Shown piece by piece: positions 54,802 to 63,396 of a DNA stretch of 64,000 nucleotides (position 1 is its first letter; each line of letters opens with the position of its first letter). Both the position numbers and the translations under genes were made by a program. Below the pieces are notes generated by a model that was given only the letters and a program-made list of their open reading frames with translations, did no database searches and had not been told where the DNA came from. Location: the NCBI RefSeq assembly GCF_964028515.1, contig NZ_OZ034788.1, positions 868,001 to 932,000 on the forward strand. The letters are read 5' to 3'. This DNA comes from Wolbachia endosymbiont (group B) of Hofmannophila pseudospretella. GTDB lineage: Bacteria > Pseudomonadota > Alphaproteobacteria > Rickettsiales > Anaplasmataceae.

Positions 54802-55479
54802 ATGCGTCATAACTTTAGCAGAAAATCGTTGTACATAAGAAGCTTATTTGCAAAAGAGTATAAAAAAATAGAAGAACATTGTACTCTTGATAAGAAACAA
54901 CGTATTCAAATCACTCCTGAAGAAGGAAAATTATTAAATTTATTTATCAAAATCCATAAAGTTAAAAGCATAGTTGAAATTGGCACTTTATATGGTTATT
55001 CGTCAATTTGTATGGTAAAAGCTTTACCGAAAGATGGTCATATATATACAATAGAAAATAATCCTCAACACTCAAGAATAGCAAAAAAAAATTTTAGTGC
55101 TTTTAATCTAAGTGATAAAATTACTCTAATAGAAGGTGATGCACTGGAAAAAATTAATGAATTATCAGCAAAGGCACCATTTGACATGATATTCATCGAT
55201 GCTGACAAAAGTAGTTATCCTAAGTATTTAGATTGGGCAGAGTCATACATTAAACAAGATGGGCTAATCGTTGCAGATAACACTCTATTATTTGATACAG
55301 TATTTTTAGAATCTCCTCCAAAAGAAGTATCAGAAAAGTCATGGCATGCTATGAGAGAGTTTAACGATAGATTGTCAGATGAAAAAAAATATTTCTCCAT
55401 ATTGATTCCTACTGACGAAGGAATGACTGTAGCTTTAAAACTAACGCAAGTTAAAAATCAAGGTCAGCGTAATGTCTAG
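54802..55479 (+). CDS. SAM-dependent O-methyltransferase (family 3)
   Basis: This 225-residue class I methyltransferase of the caffeoyl-CoA/COMT-like family 3 group shows VEIGTLYGYSSICMVKALP (SAM motif I). IYTIENNPQHSRIAKKNF and LIEGDALEKI follow, with the metal-binding FIDADKSSYPKYLDW and VADNTLLFD. Substrates in bacteria are generally catechol-like compounds but cannot be assigned here. Its 3' end overlaps the convergent GST gene by 29 bases. Confidence 0.9.
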   Translation: MRHNFSRKSLYIRSLFAKEYKKIEEHCTLDKKQRIQITPEEGKLLNLFIKIHKVKSIVEIGTLYGYSSICMVKALPKDGHIYTIENNPQHSRIAKKNFSAFNLSDKITLIEGDALEKINELSAKAPFDMIFIDADKSSYPKYLDWAESYIKQDGLIVADNTLLFDTVFLESPPKEVSEKSWHAMREFNDRLSDEKKYFSILIPTDEGMTVALKLTQVKNQGQRNV

Positions 55480-56104
55480 GGGGAGTTAAGCCAAAAACTC
55501 TCTCTAATAATATTTCGCGAAAACAAGGCCTTGATTTAACAATGGAGTACCATTCTTTTAAAATCTTACTTTTTTCCCATGGGAAACTATTTACGTAGTC
55601 TATTATAGAAATATGTGATGCTAAAGTAATATCGGCTAAAGTGAACTTATCGGTTGCAAGCCAAACGTTCTTGTTAATTAAGTGTTCGATGTATTCCATA
55701 TGGTAAGGCAGGTTATGCTGAGCTGCATGAAGAAATCTAGAGTCAGGGCTGCGGTTAGTAATTACTTTTTCATTCATAATATACTTAGTAACTTCATTGT
55801 AAAATTTGCTATCGAACCAATTGATTAAAGCGCGTATTTTAGACTTAATAATAGTGGATGAACCAAGTAATTTGACGTCGCTATTGTAAGTCTCTTCTAT
55901 ATATTCACAAATGGCATTACTATCCGCTATTACAAAGTTATTATCTATTAATACTGGTACTTGTCCGATTGGATTGATCTCCATGAATTCATTCCGCTTT
56001 TCCCATGGATTTTCATATACCAAATCACAACTCAGCTTTTTTTCCTTGAGAAGAGCTCTAACTTTTCGTGAAAACGGACAAAGAGGAAAATGATATAAAA
56101 TCAT
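55451..56104 (-). CDS. Glutathione S-transferase family protein
   Basis: This 217-residue GST-fold protein has an N-terminal thioredoxin-like domain (LYHFPLCPFSRKVRALLKEK) with Cys in the CPFS active-site position. GQVPVLIDNNFVIADSNAICEYIEE is the glutathione-binding cis-Pro/Ser loop. The all-helical C-terminal domain (FTLADITLASHISIIDYV) carries the N-capping motif. It could act in thiol detoxification or as a stringent-starvation SspA relative. Confidence 0.88.
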   Translation of the reverse strand: MILYHFPLCPFSRKVRALLKEKKLSCDLVYENPWEKRNEFMEINPIGQVPVLIDNNFVIADSNAICEYIEETYNSDVKLLGSSTIIKSKIRALINWFDSKFYNEVTKYIMNEKVITNRSPDSRFLHAAQHNLPYHMEYIEHLINKNVWLATDKFTLADITLASHISIIDYVNSFPWEKSKILKEWYSIVKSRPCFREILLERVFGLTPPRHYADLDF

Positions 56105-56109
56105 AATAT

Positions 56110-56440
56110 TCCTCTTTTGTTATTCCAATGCCTATATGTTGTCATTCCAGTACGTGACATTGGAATCCAGCTTATTTCATTATGGACATTACTTTTAACA
56201 TATACTCCTAGAATCCATTGTCCATTGTATAATTTCCAAATATTTTTATACTTGGATCCCAGTACAACTGTACGAACATTGTAGTTTGAGAGCAATCCCC
56301 ACCGGAAGGGTGTCATTTCAGTGATTGAAACTGGAATCCAGTTCTTATTATACAACAGCCTAATGTATTCATTTAAAATTAAGTTTTCTGGATCCCAGTG
56401 TCTGGGCACTGGGATGACAGAAGAAGAGTATTTTAGGTAA
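56110..56440. repeat. Palindromic repeat copies downstream of ffs region
   Basis: Several copies of the palindromic families occur here: TTCCAGTACGTGACATTGGA near 56144, CAGTGATTGAAACTGGAATC near 56316 and GGATCCCAGTGTCTGGGCAC near 56391. A minus-strand frame through 56101-56481 (126 codons) is just these repeats read through; its protein has the recurring WIPVS/WIPMS and VIPVPRHWDP pieces and is not counted as a gene. Confidence 0.75.
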
Positions 56441-56546
56441 CAGCTGTTTATTCCAAAGTAATGTTGCAAAAGGTCTAACATATAAATTATAAGATTAATA
56501 TAGAATATACCTTGCTAAAAAAAAAAAAAAGTATAACCTTTTATAA

Positions 56547-56625
56547 GGTATGCAGGCAAAAATTCTGTAACTTGGTCAGGTCAGAAATGAAGCAACCATA
56601 TCAGAATCTTTTTGGGTTGCATACC
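56547..56625 (+). ncRNA. ffs: Signal recognition particle 4.5S RNA
   Basis: This hairpin begins GGTATGCA and ends TGCATACC, pairing fully. The apical part contains the universal SRP core GGTCAGGTC followed by AGAAATGAAGCAACCA, which includes the GNAR-type loop and the A-rich internal loop that binds Ffh. It lies just upstream of dnaX, the usual place in many alphaproteobacteria. Mature ends may extend a few bases further. Confidence 0.9.
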
Positions 56626-56653
56626 TATTTGTACTATTTGTTTTATCTAGGCT

Positions 56654-58237
56654 ATGAACATAGCATTAAAATATCGTCCTAGTAGCTTTAAAGATTTAGT
56701 AGGTCAAGATATATTGGTGCGTATACTAGAAAATGCTTTTACTCTCAACAAAATTCCACAATCTATACTGCTTTCTGGTAGCAGTGGAATTGGTAAAACC
56801 ACCACTGCAAGAATAATAGCTTTATGTTTGAATTGCTCATTGGGGCCAACTTTTGAACCTTGTGGATCATGTACAAGTTGTCTGGCAATAAAAAATTCAA
56901 GCCATCCAGATGTAGTTGAAATCGATGCGGCAAGTCACACTAGTGTTGAGGATGTTAGAGCGATCTTGGGAGATATTTGCTATTTACCAATAAGTTCTAA
57001 ATTTAAAGTTTACATTATAGATGAAGTACACATGTTATCCAGTAATGCATTTAATGCATTACTTAAAACTCTAGAAGAACCACCATCTAGCGTAAAGTTT
57101 ATTCTAGCAACTACAGAAATAAAAAAGATACCAATAACTGTTATTGCACGTTGTCAAAGGTTTGACTTACATAACATTCCTTCAGCTAAGATAATGGAGC
57201 GTTTAAATGATATTGCACAAAAAGAAAATTATTTTATTGAAAAAGAAGCATCGGAATTAATTGCGCATCACTGTAGCAATTCAATGCGTAACGCTTTATT
57301 TTTGATGAATCAAGCAGTGCTATATAGCAAAGATGGTACAATATCCACTCAAAGTGTTACAGACATACTTGGTCTAGTAGATAGAAACGTTATATTTGAT
57401 CTACTGGAAGCAGTATTAGATAGTGATTTACAGAAGGCTTTGTTAGTATTCGACAATGTGGTAAAAACAGCAAATCCGCTCAATATTTTTGAAGATCTAC
57501 TGCAAACAATCCAGTTAATATGCCGTTTTTTAATTACAAAAGAGATTGATACAGAATATGAGAAGAGCAGAGTAAAAGATTTGAGTACAAAAAAGTCTTT
57601 AATATTTTTTTCGAGATTGTGGAAGGTGCTGCTTAAGGGTATTCAAGATATAAAGGTTTCAACATGCAATGAAATTGCCGCTGAAATGATATTAATTAGC
57701 CTTTGTTATCTTTCTGATTTGCCTTCTCCGGAACAGGTGATCAAAAAAATTCTTTCACAGAATGTAGAGCAAGGAAATAGACAGGGCAGACCTGTTGCAC
57801 CTTCCCCCTCTGTCATCCAAGTAGCTGACTACTCGGATCCAAAAAAATATGTGGAAAAACCCCACTCTGTCATCCCAGTGCGTGACACTGGGATCCATGT
57901 GAAAAATAAACAACAAAATTACGATTTTGATAAGATTTTGCAACTATTAAGGCGGAGTAACCAAATTTATCTTTACAAACAACTGTGTAGTAATCTACAA
58001 TTAATAGATTGTAAATTTGGGTATTTAAAATTAAAAGCTGTATCTAACTTGAATAGTAATTTTTGTAATGACTTGAAAAGTTACTTAAATCAAGCTACTA
58101 ATCAGGAGTGGGTTATTATAGTTGATACGAGTTATATGAATAGGGAAGTGAGTAATTTAAATTATGCACCTGCAGTTAAGGATATATTAAATACGTTTAA
58201 AGGTGCAAAGGTAGTTAATATAGAAAATAAGGAGTAG
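56654..58237 (+). CDS. dnaX: DNA polymerase III tau/gamma subunit
   Basis: DnaX is the clamp-loader ATPase that opens and loads the beta clamp. The 527-residue protein starts NIALKYRPSSFKDLVGQ, with Walker A SGSSGIGKTTTAR (43-53), Walker B IDEVHMLS, SRC-type ATTEIKKIPITVIARCQRF, and zinc-site cysteines at CLNC...CGSCTSC. Residues about 386-414 are encoded by two palindromic repeats (57811-57841 and 57869-57896) inserted in frame in the domain IV linker. The gene continues to a normal C-terminus. It follows ffs and precedes ybaB. Confidence 0.95.
   Translation: MNIALKYRPSSFKDLVGQDILVRILENAFTLNKIPQSILLSGSSGIGKTTTARIIALCLNCSLGPTFEPCGSCTSCLAIKNSSHPDVVEIDAASHTSVEDVRAILGDICYLPISSKFKVYIIDEVHMLSSNAFNALLKTLEEPPSSVKFILATTEIKKIPITVIARCQRFDLHNIPSAKIMERLNDIAQKENYFIEKEASELIAHHCSNSMRNALFLMNQAVLYSKDGTISTQSVTDILGLVDRNVIFDLLEAVLDSDLQKALLVFDNVVKTANPLNIFEDLLQTIQLICRFLITKEIDTEYEKSRVKDLSTKKSLIFFSRLWKVLLKGIQDIKVSTCNEIAAEMILISLCYLSDLPSPEQVIKKILSQNVEQGNRQGRPVAPSPSVIQVADYSDPKKYVEKPHSVIPVRDTGIHVKNKQQNYDFDKILQLLRRSNQIYLYKQLCSNLQLIDCKFGYLKLKAVSNLNSNFCNDLKSYLNQATNQEWVIIVDTSYMNREVSNLNYAPAVKDILNTFKGAKVVNIENKE
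57811..57896. repeat. Palindromic repeats translated within dnaX
   Basis: GTCATCCAAGTAGCTGACTA (from 57811) and CATCCCAGTGCGTGACACTG (from 57871) are members of the same family that is found between genes. The insert keeps the frame and has no stop, adding about 30 residues such as SVIPVRDTGIH to DnaX. Confidence 0.85.
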
Positions 58238-58240
58238 GTT

Positions 58241-58573
58241 GTGGATTTCAGTCAAATAATGAAGCAAGCGCAAGAAATGCAAAAAAAGCTTGCGGAAGCT
58301 CAAGAAAAGTATATTGGAAAAGAGTTTCAAGGTATTTCTGGTGGTGGTAAAGTTTCTGTATTAGTGGAAGTGATAAAAATAGGTAGCTATAAAGCTAAAA
58401 AGGTAAATATAGACTTAGAGCTTATGAGAAATGAAGAAAAAGATATAGTAGAAGATTTAGTGACAGCAGCATTCAATGATGCCATCAAAAAAGCAGAAGA
58501 AGATATGGCAAATGCAACTTCTGATCTTGCAGGTATGATGGGTTTACCGTCTGGAATTAAACTTCCTTTTTAA
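58241..58573 (+). CDS. ybaB: YbaB/EbfC nucleoid-associated protein
   Basis: This 110-residue DNA-binding protein typically sits beside dnaX and recR and organises the nucleoid. The start is GTG at 58241 with an AGGAG ribosome-binding site. The product begins (M)DFSQIMKQAQEMQKKLAEAQ and has the conserved GISGGGKVSV and the C-terminal MMGLPSGIKLPF. recR does not follow. Confidence 0.95.
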   Translation: MDFSQIMKQAQEMQKKLAEAQEKYIGKEFQGISGGGKVSVLVEVIKIGSYKAKKVNIDLELMRNEEKDIVEDLVTAAFNDAIKKAEEDMANATSDLAGMMGLPSGIKLPF

Positions 58574-58842
58574 ATTTACTACTGAAGTTTGCCTTAATGC
58601 AGTAACTAAGTGTTTTCCTTTTATACTAGTACTTCCATGAAGTACATTCATATTACTGCATGAATATGAAGCAATTCACAATGATGAATGCAGATCAGAA
58701 GATAAAAAGACATTAGTGAAATAGGTGTCAGAAGATCAAGAGTAAAAAAAGTAGAGTAACTCTATTTATTAATTAATAAAATCTTTGTATTTTCCTAAAA
58801 GTTAGTTAAGATACAGAAGGTTTTGTGTTATTAAGTTAGCAC

Positions 58843-58871
58843 TTGACTTAACTTTAGTTATTATTTAGACT
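58843..58871 (+). promoter_or_regulatory. Promoter of wsp
   Basis: TTGACT (58843-58848) and TAGACT (58866-58871) are 17 bases apart. A GAGGG ribosome-binding site (58900-58904) lies before the ATG at 58910. The 336-base gap between ybaB and wsp holds nothing else that I recognise. Confidence 0.5.
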
Positions 58872-58909
58872 GCTAAAGTGGAATTTTAATTTTTTTAACG
58901 AGGGCAATT

Positions 58910-59596
58910 ATGCATTATAAAAAGTTTTTTTCGGCAGCTGCTTTAGTGACGTTGCTAAGCCTATCAAACTCTGCTTTTTCATCAGACCCTATTGGTCCAA
59001 TAAGTGATGAAGAAACTAGCTACTATGTTCGTTTGCAATATAATGGTGAAGTTTTACCTTTTAAAACAAGAATTGACGGCATTGAATATAAAAAAGGAAC
59101 CGAAGTTCATGATCCTTTAAAAGCATCTTTTATGGCTGGTGGTGCTGCATTTGGTTATAAAATGGACGATATCAGGGTTGATGTTGAGGGACTTTACTCA
59201 CAACTAAACAAAAACGACGTTAGTGGTGCAACATTTACTCCAACAACTGTTGCAAACAGTGTGGCAGCATTTTCAGGATTGGTTAACGTTTATTACGATA
59301 TAGCGATTGAAGATATGCCTATCACTCCATACGTTGGTGTTGGTGTTGGTGCAGCATATATCAGCAATCCTTCAGAAGCTAGTGCAGTTAAAGATCAAAA
59401 AGGATTTGGTTTTGCTTATCAAGCAAAAGCTGGTGTTAGTTATGATGTAACCCCAGAAATCAAGCTTTATGCTGGTGCTCGTTATTTTGGTTCTTATGGT
59501 GCTAGTTTTAATAAAGAAGCAGTATCAGTTACTAAAGAGATCAATGTCCTTTACAGCGCTGTTGGTGCAGAAGCTGGAGTAGCGTTTAATTTCTAG
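58910..59596 (+). CDS. wsp: Wolbachia surface protein WSP
   Basis: This is the major outer-membrane beta-barrel of Wolbachia, related to the P44/Msp2 family of Anaplasma. The 228-residue precursor has a signal peptide (MHYKKFFSAAALVTLLSLSN..., cut after AFS). Conserved blocks are ETSYYVRLQYNGE, AAFGYKMDDIRVDVEGLYSQL, VNVYYDIAIEDMPITPYVGVGVGAAYIS and YDVTPEIKLYAGARYFGSYGASF. The four hypervariable loops lie between them, for example near residues 50-65 and 103-116. The final Phe is the usual BamA signal. It is the strain-typing gene of the genus. Confidence 0.98.
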   Translation: MHYKKFFSAAALVTLLSLSNSAFSSDPIGPISDEETSYYVRLQYNGEVLPFKTRIDGIEYKKGTEVHDPLKASFMAGGAAFGYKMDDIRVDVEGLYSQLNKNDVSGATFTPTTVANSVAAFSGLVNVYYDIAIEDMPITPYVGVGVGAAYISNPSEASAVKDQKGFGFAYQAKAGVSYDVTPEIKLYAGARYFGSYGASFNKEAVSVTKEINVLYSAVGAEAGVAFNF

Positions 59597-59604
59597 TCTG
59601 TTTC

Positions 59605-59705
59605 AGTCTTGTCATCCCAGTGAGTTTTTCTTGTCATTCAAGTAGCATGACACTGGGATCTAGAAAAAAGAAATGTGGATTCCAGTGTTTGAGCACTGGA
59701 ATAAC
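59605..59705. repeat. Palindromic repeats after wsp
   Basis: Two imperfect copies of the palindrome families occur (GTCATCCCAGTGAG near 59612, and GGATTCCAGTGTTTGAGCAC near 59679). They may serve as the wsp transcription terminator by forming stem-loops. No gene is present between wsp and rpoH. Confidence 0.7.
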
Positions 59706-59821
59706 ACATTATTTATTTAATGTAGTTTTTATCGTTACACGCTAGCAATTTTAATGCTACATTTAGGTAGCTGTTGTTAAGATCTCAACTAGATATAAAG
59801 TTATGCTTTTTTAATTAAAGC

Positions 59822-59850
59822 TTGATTTTTTTGCTGAAAATCAATATATT
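59822..59850 (+). promoter_or_regulatory. Promoter of rpoH
   Basis: TTGATT (59822-59827) and TATATT (59845-59850) are spaced by 17 bases, about 30 bases ahead of the rpoH ATG at 59880. Both match consensus in four to five positions. Confidence 0.5.
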
Positions 59851-59879
59851 ATATACATGGAGTTTTAATTTAAGTTGTT

Positions 59880-60773
59880 ATGTTGGCCCCAGTAGCAAAT
59901 TTATGTGTTAATAGTAGCACTAATCTCATGCAATATATTGCTGAAGTGCGAAAATTTCCTATGCTTTCCCAAGAAGAGGAAGTGCGATTAGCAAAAAATT
60001 GGCAAGAATACCAGGATATTTCTTCTGCTCACAGGTTGATTACTAGCCATTTGAATTTGGTAGTAAAAATTGCAATGAAATTTAAGAATTACGGTCTATT
60101 GTTGATGGACCTGGTCATGGAAGGAAATATGGGTTTAATGCATGCAGTGAAAAAGTTCAATCCCGATTTAGGGTTTCGTTTTTCAACTTATGCAGTATGG
60201 TGGATTGAAGCTTCAATGAAAGACTTTATATTAAAATCTTGGTCGCTTGTAAAAATAGGTACAACGCAAGCACAAAGGAGATTGTTTTTTAGTTTACGTA
60301 AAATAAAAAAAAGAATTTTACAATACACAAACAGAGAAACTTTGAGTAACGAAGAAATAAAAGCAATATCAAATGAGCTTTCTGTATCTGAAGAAGATGT
60401 TGTACAAATGAACTATCGTTTGGCTTGTAAGGATCAGTCGTTAAATAATTGTATAAAAATAGGTGATGATTCTAAAAAGGAGCTACAAGACATGATTCCA
60501 TGTAATTCAATTAGCCAAGAAGTGACTTATCAGAATCATGAAGAGAAAACATTAAAAGAAAAAATTTTAAGCAATGCACTGGCAAGTCTTAACGAAAGAT
60601 CAAGGGACATTTTTATTAACAGATATTTGTCTGAGAATACTCAAACTTTGGATGAGCTTAGCAAAAAATATTGTGTTTCAAGAGAAAGAATAAGACAGTT
60701 GGCTGAGCAAGCGATGAGTAAGGTAAAACAACATATAAAATCAGAGAGTTTGAAATTTGGTTTGCATGCGTAG
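59880..60773 (+). CDS. rpoH: RNA polymerase heat-shock sigma factor (sigma32)
   Basis: This 297-residue sigma70-family protein begins with a region 1.2 YIAEVRKFPMLSQEEEVRLAK block. The region 2 core is DLVMEGNMGLMHAVKKFNPDLGFRFSTYAVWWIEASMKDFIL, and region 4 LDELSKKYCVSRERIRQLAEQAMSKVKQ ends it. RpoH-specific QRRLFFSLRKIK is present between. It directs heat-shock genes and is one of the few sigma factors of Wolbachia. The stop overlaps the start of the downstream IalB-like gene. Confidence 0.95.
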   Translation: MLAPVANLCVNSSTNLMQYIAEVRKFPMLSQEEEVRLAKNWQEYQDISSAHRLITSHLNLVVKIAMKFKNYGLLLMDLVMEGNMGLMHAVKKFNPDLGFRFSTYAVWWIEASMKDFILKSWSLVKIGTTQAQRRLFFSLRKIKKRILQYTNRETLSNEEIKAISNELSVSEEDVVQMNYRLACKDQSLNNCIKIGDDSKKELQDMIPCNSISQEVTYQNHEEKTLKEKILSNALASLNERSRDIFINRYLSENTQTLDELSKKYCVSRERIRQLAEQAMSKVKQHIKSESLKFGLHA

Positions 60774-61263
60774 TCTTTTCGTATTTCTAATATTTTTTTC
60801 AATAGGCACTATTGCATCGATTAGTAACGTGCAACTGAGTGAAAAATATAAAGATTGGCTTGTGTATACTGCATTGGAAGATGGTGAAAAAGTGTGTTAC
60901 ATTGTGTCCTACCCTAAGAAAAAAAGTGAACACTATACAGCAGATCGCAAGCCGTATGTAATGGTCAGTTACGTTGATAAAAAAGCAGATGAAGTAAGCG
61001 TCACTTCTGGCTTTCAGTATAATAATGAGCCTGTAGTTCTCAATGTTGACAAGAAAGCTGAATATCAATTACCGGTAATACAGAGAAATTTTGCGTGGTC
61101 AGAAAATACAAAAACAGACCAAGATTTAATTCTAAAAATGAAGCAGGGATTATCAATGGTAGTTAATGGAAAAGTAAAAACAGCAAATGTTGATGATACT
61201 TATTCCTTGCTTGGATTTCAAAAAGCGTACCAAAAAATGCATGATTTATGCCATACAAAGTAG
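60766..61263 (+). CDS. IalB-like (invasion-associated locus B) protein
   Basis: This 165-residue secreted protein starts at the ATG at 60766, overlapping the rpoH stop. A signal peptide (MRSLFVFLIFFSIGTIASIS) is followed by an IalB domain: DWLVYTALEDGEKVCYIVSYPKKK and the paired cysteine near the end (HDLCHTK). IalB proteins are periplasmic and are linked to host-cell invasion in Bartonella, though their biochemical role is unknown. The assignment rests on this pattern and length. Confidence 0.82.
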   Translation: MRSLFVFLIFFSIGTIASISNVQLSEKYKDWLVYTALEDGEKVCYIVSYPKKKSEHYTADRKPYVMVSYVDKKADEVSVTSGFQYNNEPVVLNVDKKAEYQLPVIQRNFAWSENTKTDQDLILKMKQGLSMVVNGKVKTANVDDTYSLLGFQKAYQKMHDLCHTK

Positions 61264-61374
61264 ATTATTGATCGCTAAAGTATAAGATAGGCTGTTTTAT
61301 CTCTCAGATAAAAATATGAATAGCACTTTACATAGAATATGAATATCATTTAAAATATACTTTTGAGAATTGGT

Positions 61375-62538
61375 ATGTCAGAAATTGTGGATGAAAGGCA
61401 AGCGGTAGTTGCAGATAAAAAGCAAGCTATATGTGAGCAAATGCGTTTTAGCGTTGGCCGCCCAAGTCTTTTAAATACGCTATCCAGAGTGAGCGGGGTG
61501 GTTGAAAGACGAAACGCGATAGATGTTTTAGCGTGTATAAATATCAAAGCACAACATGGCAGCATAAAGCTAAAGGCTACCGATCTTGACATTTCAATAT
61601 TTGCCTCACTTGCTGCAAATGTATCAGCAGAAGGAGAAGTAAAAATCTCAGCACATACTTTACATGACATAGTGAAGAAGTTGCCAACTGATTTGGATGT
61701 CCATTTCGAAATGAATAATCAAGGAAAATTATTGATATCCTGTGGAAATGCAAATTTTTCTTTACCGAACGTAGTTTCAAATAACTTTCCTGTCCTTGAA
61801 GAAGGTGATCATCAATACGATTTCACTCTACTAAGTGCAGATTTGGTAGACTTATTGACTAAAACGAAGTTTGCTGTGTCGCTAGATGATACAAGGTATA
61901 ATTTAAATGGGATATATCTGCATACAGACGAGCAATTTCTGTACTGTGTTGCAACTGATGGCCATCGTTTATCACGTATAAAAAGGCCTAAACCTGAAGA
62001 TATCAACGGTGAATTTGGGGTGATTATTCCACGTAAAACTATCATGGAATTGTTGAAAGTATTGGGTGATTGTAATGAGATTAATATAAAGCTTTCAGAT
62101 AGAAAAATCAAATTTACATGTGGTGAATATGTTCTAATATCAAAATTGATAGATGGGACTTTTCCAGATTACAAAGCTGTTATCCCGACGTCTCAAGATA
62201 AACAAATGATTGTTGAGAGTAGTAAGCTTGCTAGTGTTATAGACCGAGTTTCCGTTGTTGTGTCCGATAAAATAAAATCAATTAAATTTTCATTGCAAGA
62301 GAATTTATTAACTCTACATTCAAATTCCCAAGAGTGCAGTGATGCAACTGAGTCTATAGAGGTGGATTACGATGGAGCTCTTATGGAAGTAGGATTTAAT
62401 TCTCGTTATTTGCTTGATGCTTTATCTTGCATAAAAAATAAATGTAAGATTAGCTTATCAGATGGTAATAGTGCTACAATTATCACTGATGAAGATGATC
62501 AAAGCGCACTATATATAGTGATGCCAATGAGGACTTAA
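61375..62538 (+). CDS. dnaN: DNA polymerase III beta subunit (sliding clamp)
   Basis: DnaN forms the ring that holds DNA polymerase on DNA and activates Hda. The product has three clamp domains with RVSGVVERRNAIDVLACI, YNLNGIYLHTD, CVATDGHRLSRIK and the C-terminal ALYIVMPMRT that ends the hydrophobic pocket. I chose the ATG at 61375 (387 residues); a TTG four codons earlier is also in frame. dnaN stands alone and not beside dnaA. Confidence 0.95.
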   Translation: MSEIVDERQAVVADKKQAICEQMRFSVGRPSLLNTLSRVSGVVERRNAIDVLACINIKAQHGSIKLKATDLDISIFASLAANVSAEGEVKISAHTLHDIVKKLPTDLDVHFEMNNQGKLLISCGNANFSLPNVVSNNFPVLEEGDHQYDFTLLSADLVDLLTKTKFAVSLDDTRYNLNGIYLHTDEQFLYCVATDGHRLSRIKRPKPEDINGEFGVIIPRKTIMELLKVLGDCNEINIKLSDRKIKFTCGEYVLISKLIDGTFPDYKAVIPTSQDKQMIVESSKLASVIDRVSVVVSDKIKSIKFSLQENLLTLHSNSQECSDATESIEVDYDGALMEVGFNSRYLLDALSCIKNKCKISLSDGNSATIITDEDDQSALYIVMPMRT

Positions 62539-62539
62539 G

Positions 62540-63277
62540 CTAGTAATCTATCTTTACTAAGTATAAGCCGTAAGGCGGTGCTGTGATTCCAGCAGCGTTT
62601 CTTTTGCATTGACTTAATATATTTAACATTTCTTGTGGATTAGTTCTATTTTTTCCAAATTCAACTAAAGTGCCAACAATAATCCTCACTTGGTTATGTA
62701 AAAAGGAAATCGCAGATATTTTGATGTATATATGACTTCCGCTTTGTACTATATCAATGTCATCGATTGTTCTTACTGGATTTGTGGCTTGACAGTCTTT
62801 TGAGCGGAAACTTGAAAGATTATGTTTTCCAAGCAGGTGTTTGGCAGCTTCACGCATGATATTTACGTCGAGTGGATTGAACACTTGCCACACATAACCA
62901 GTTTCCAGAGCTGTGGGAGCATAGCGATTAATTATTCTATATTCATAATATCTTTTTTTTGCTGAGAAGCGTGCATGAAATGCATCATCTACAAGTTCTG
63001 CACCAAGCACAACTATAGGAATCGCTTTTAAGTGGTAATTTATTCCATTTCTTATTCTATAAAGCTCAAATTGCCTTTCCATATCAAAATGGGCAACTTG
63101 CTCTAAAGCATGAACCCCTGCGTCAGTCCTGCCACCACAATGCAAAGAGACTCTCTCGCCACTGAAGTTAAATATAGCGTTTTCTATAGTCTCTTGAATT
63201 GAGTTAGCAGAGTGTTGTTGTTTCTGCCAGCCAAAAAAACTACTACCATTGTATTCTATCGTTATTTTGTATCGCAC
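62540..63277 (-). CDS. truA: tRNA pseudouridine synthase TruA
   Basis: TruA makes pseudouridine at positions 38-40 of tRNAs. The 245-residue protein begins MRYKITIEYNGSSFFGWQKQ, with the catalytic Asp in CGGRTDAGVHALEQVAHFD near residue 56. RYYEYRI and SFRSKDCQATNPVRTI follow, and FLHNQVRIIVGTLVEFG close the fold. It ends two bases from the dnaN stop, convergent. Confidence 0.96.
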   Translation of the reverse strand: MRYKITIEYNGSSFFGWQKQQHSANSIQETIENAIFNFSGERVSLHCGGRTDAGVHALEQVAHFDMERQFELYRIRNGINYHLKAIPIVVLGAELVDDAFHARFSAKKRYYEYRIINRYAPTALETGYVWQVFNPLDVNIMREAAKHLLGKHNLSSFRSKDCQATNPVRTIDDIDIVQSGSHIYIKISAISFLHNQVRIIVGTLVEFGKNRTNPQEMLNILSQCKRNAAGITAPPYGLYLVKIDY

Positions 63278-63396
63278 TACAAAGTCTATCTATCTTAATA
63301 TAATTTAGTTCACTAACGTTCTTCGTTATTAAAAAACCCTTGGCAGATTGTTTGCGTTCAATTACCATGGAAGTTATATAAGTTAATAAATGATCC

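Noticed and set aside
56101..56481. 126-codon minus-strand ORF upstream of the GST gene
   Set aside because: Its protein is built from three or more palindromic repeat translations and it overlaps GST by four bases. Repeat-derived and unlikely to be a real gene.
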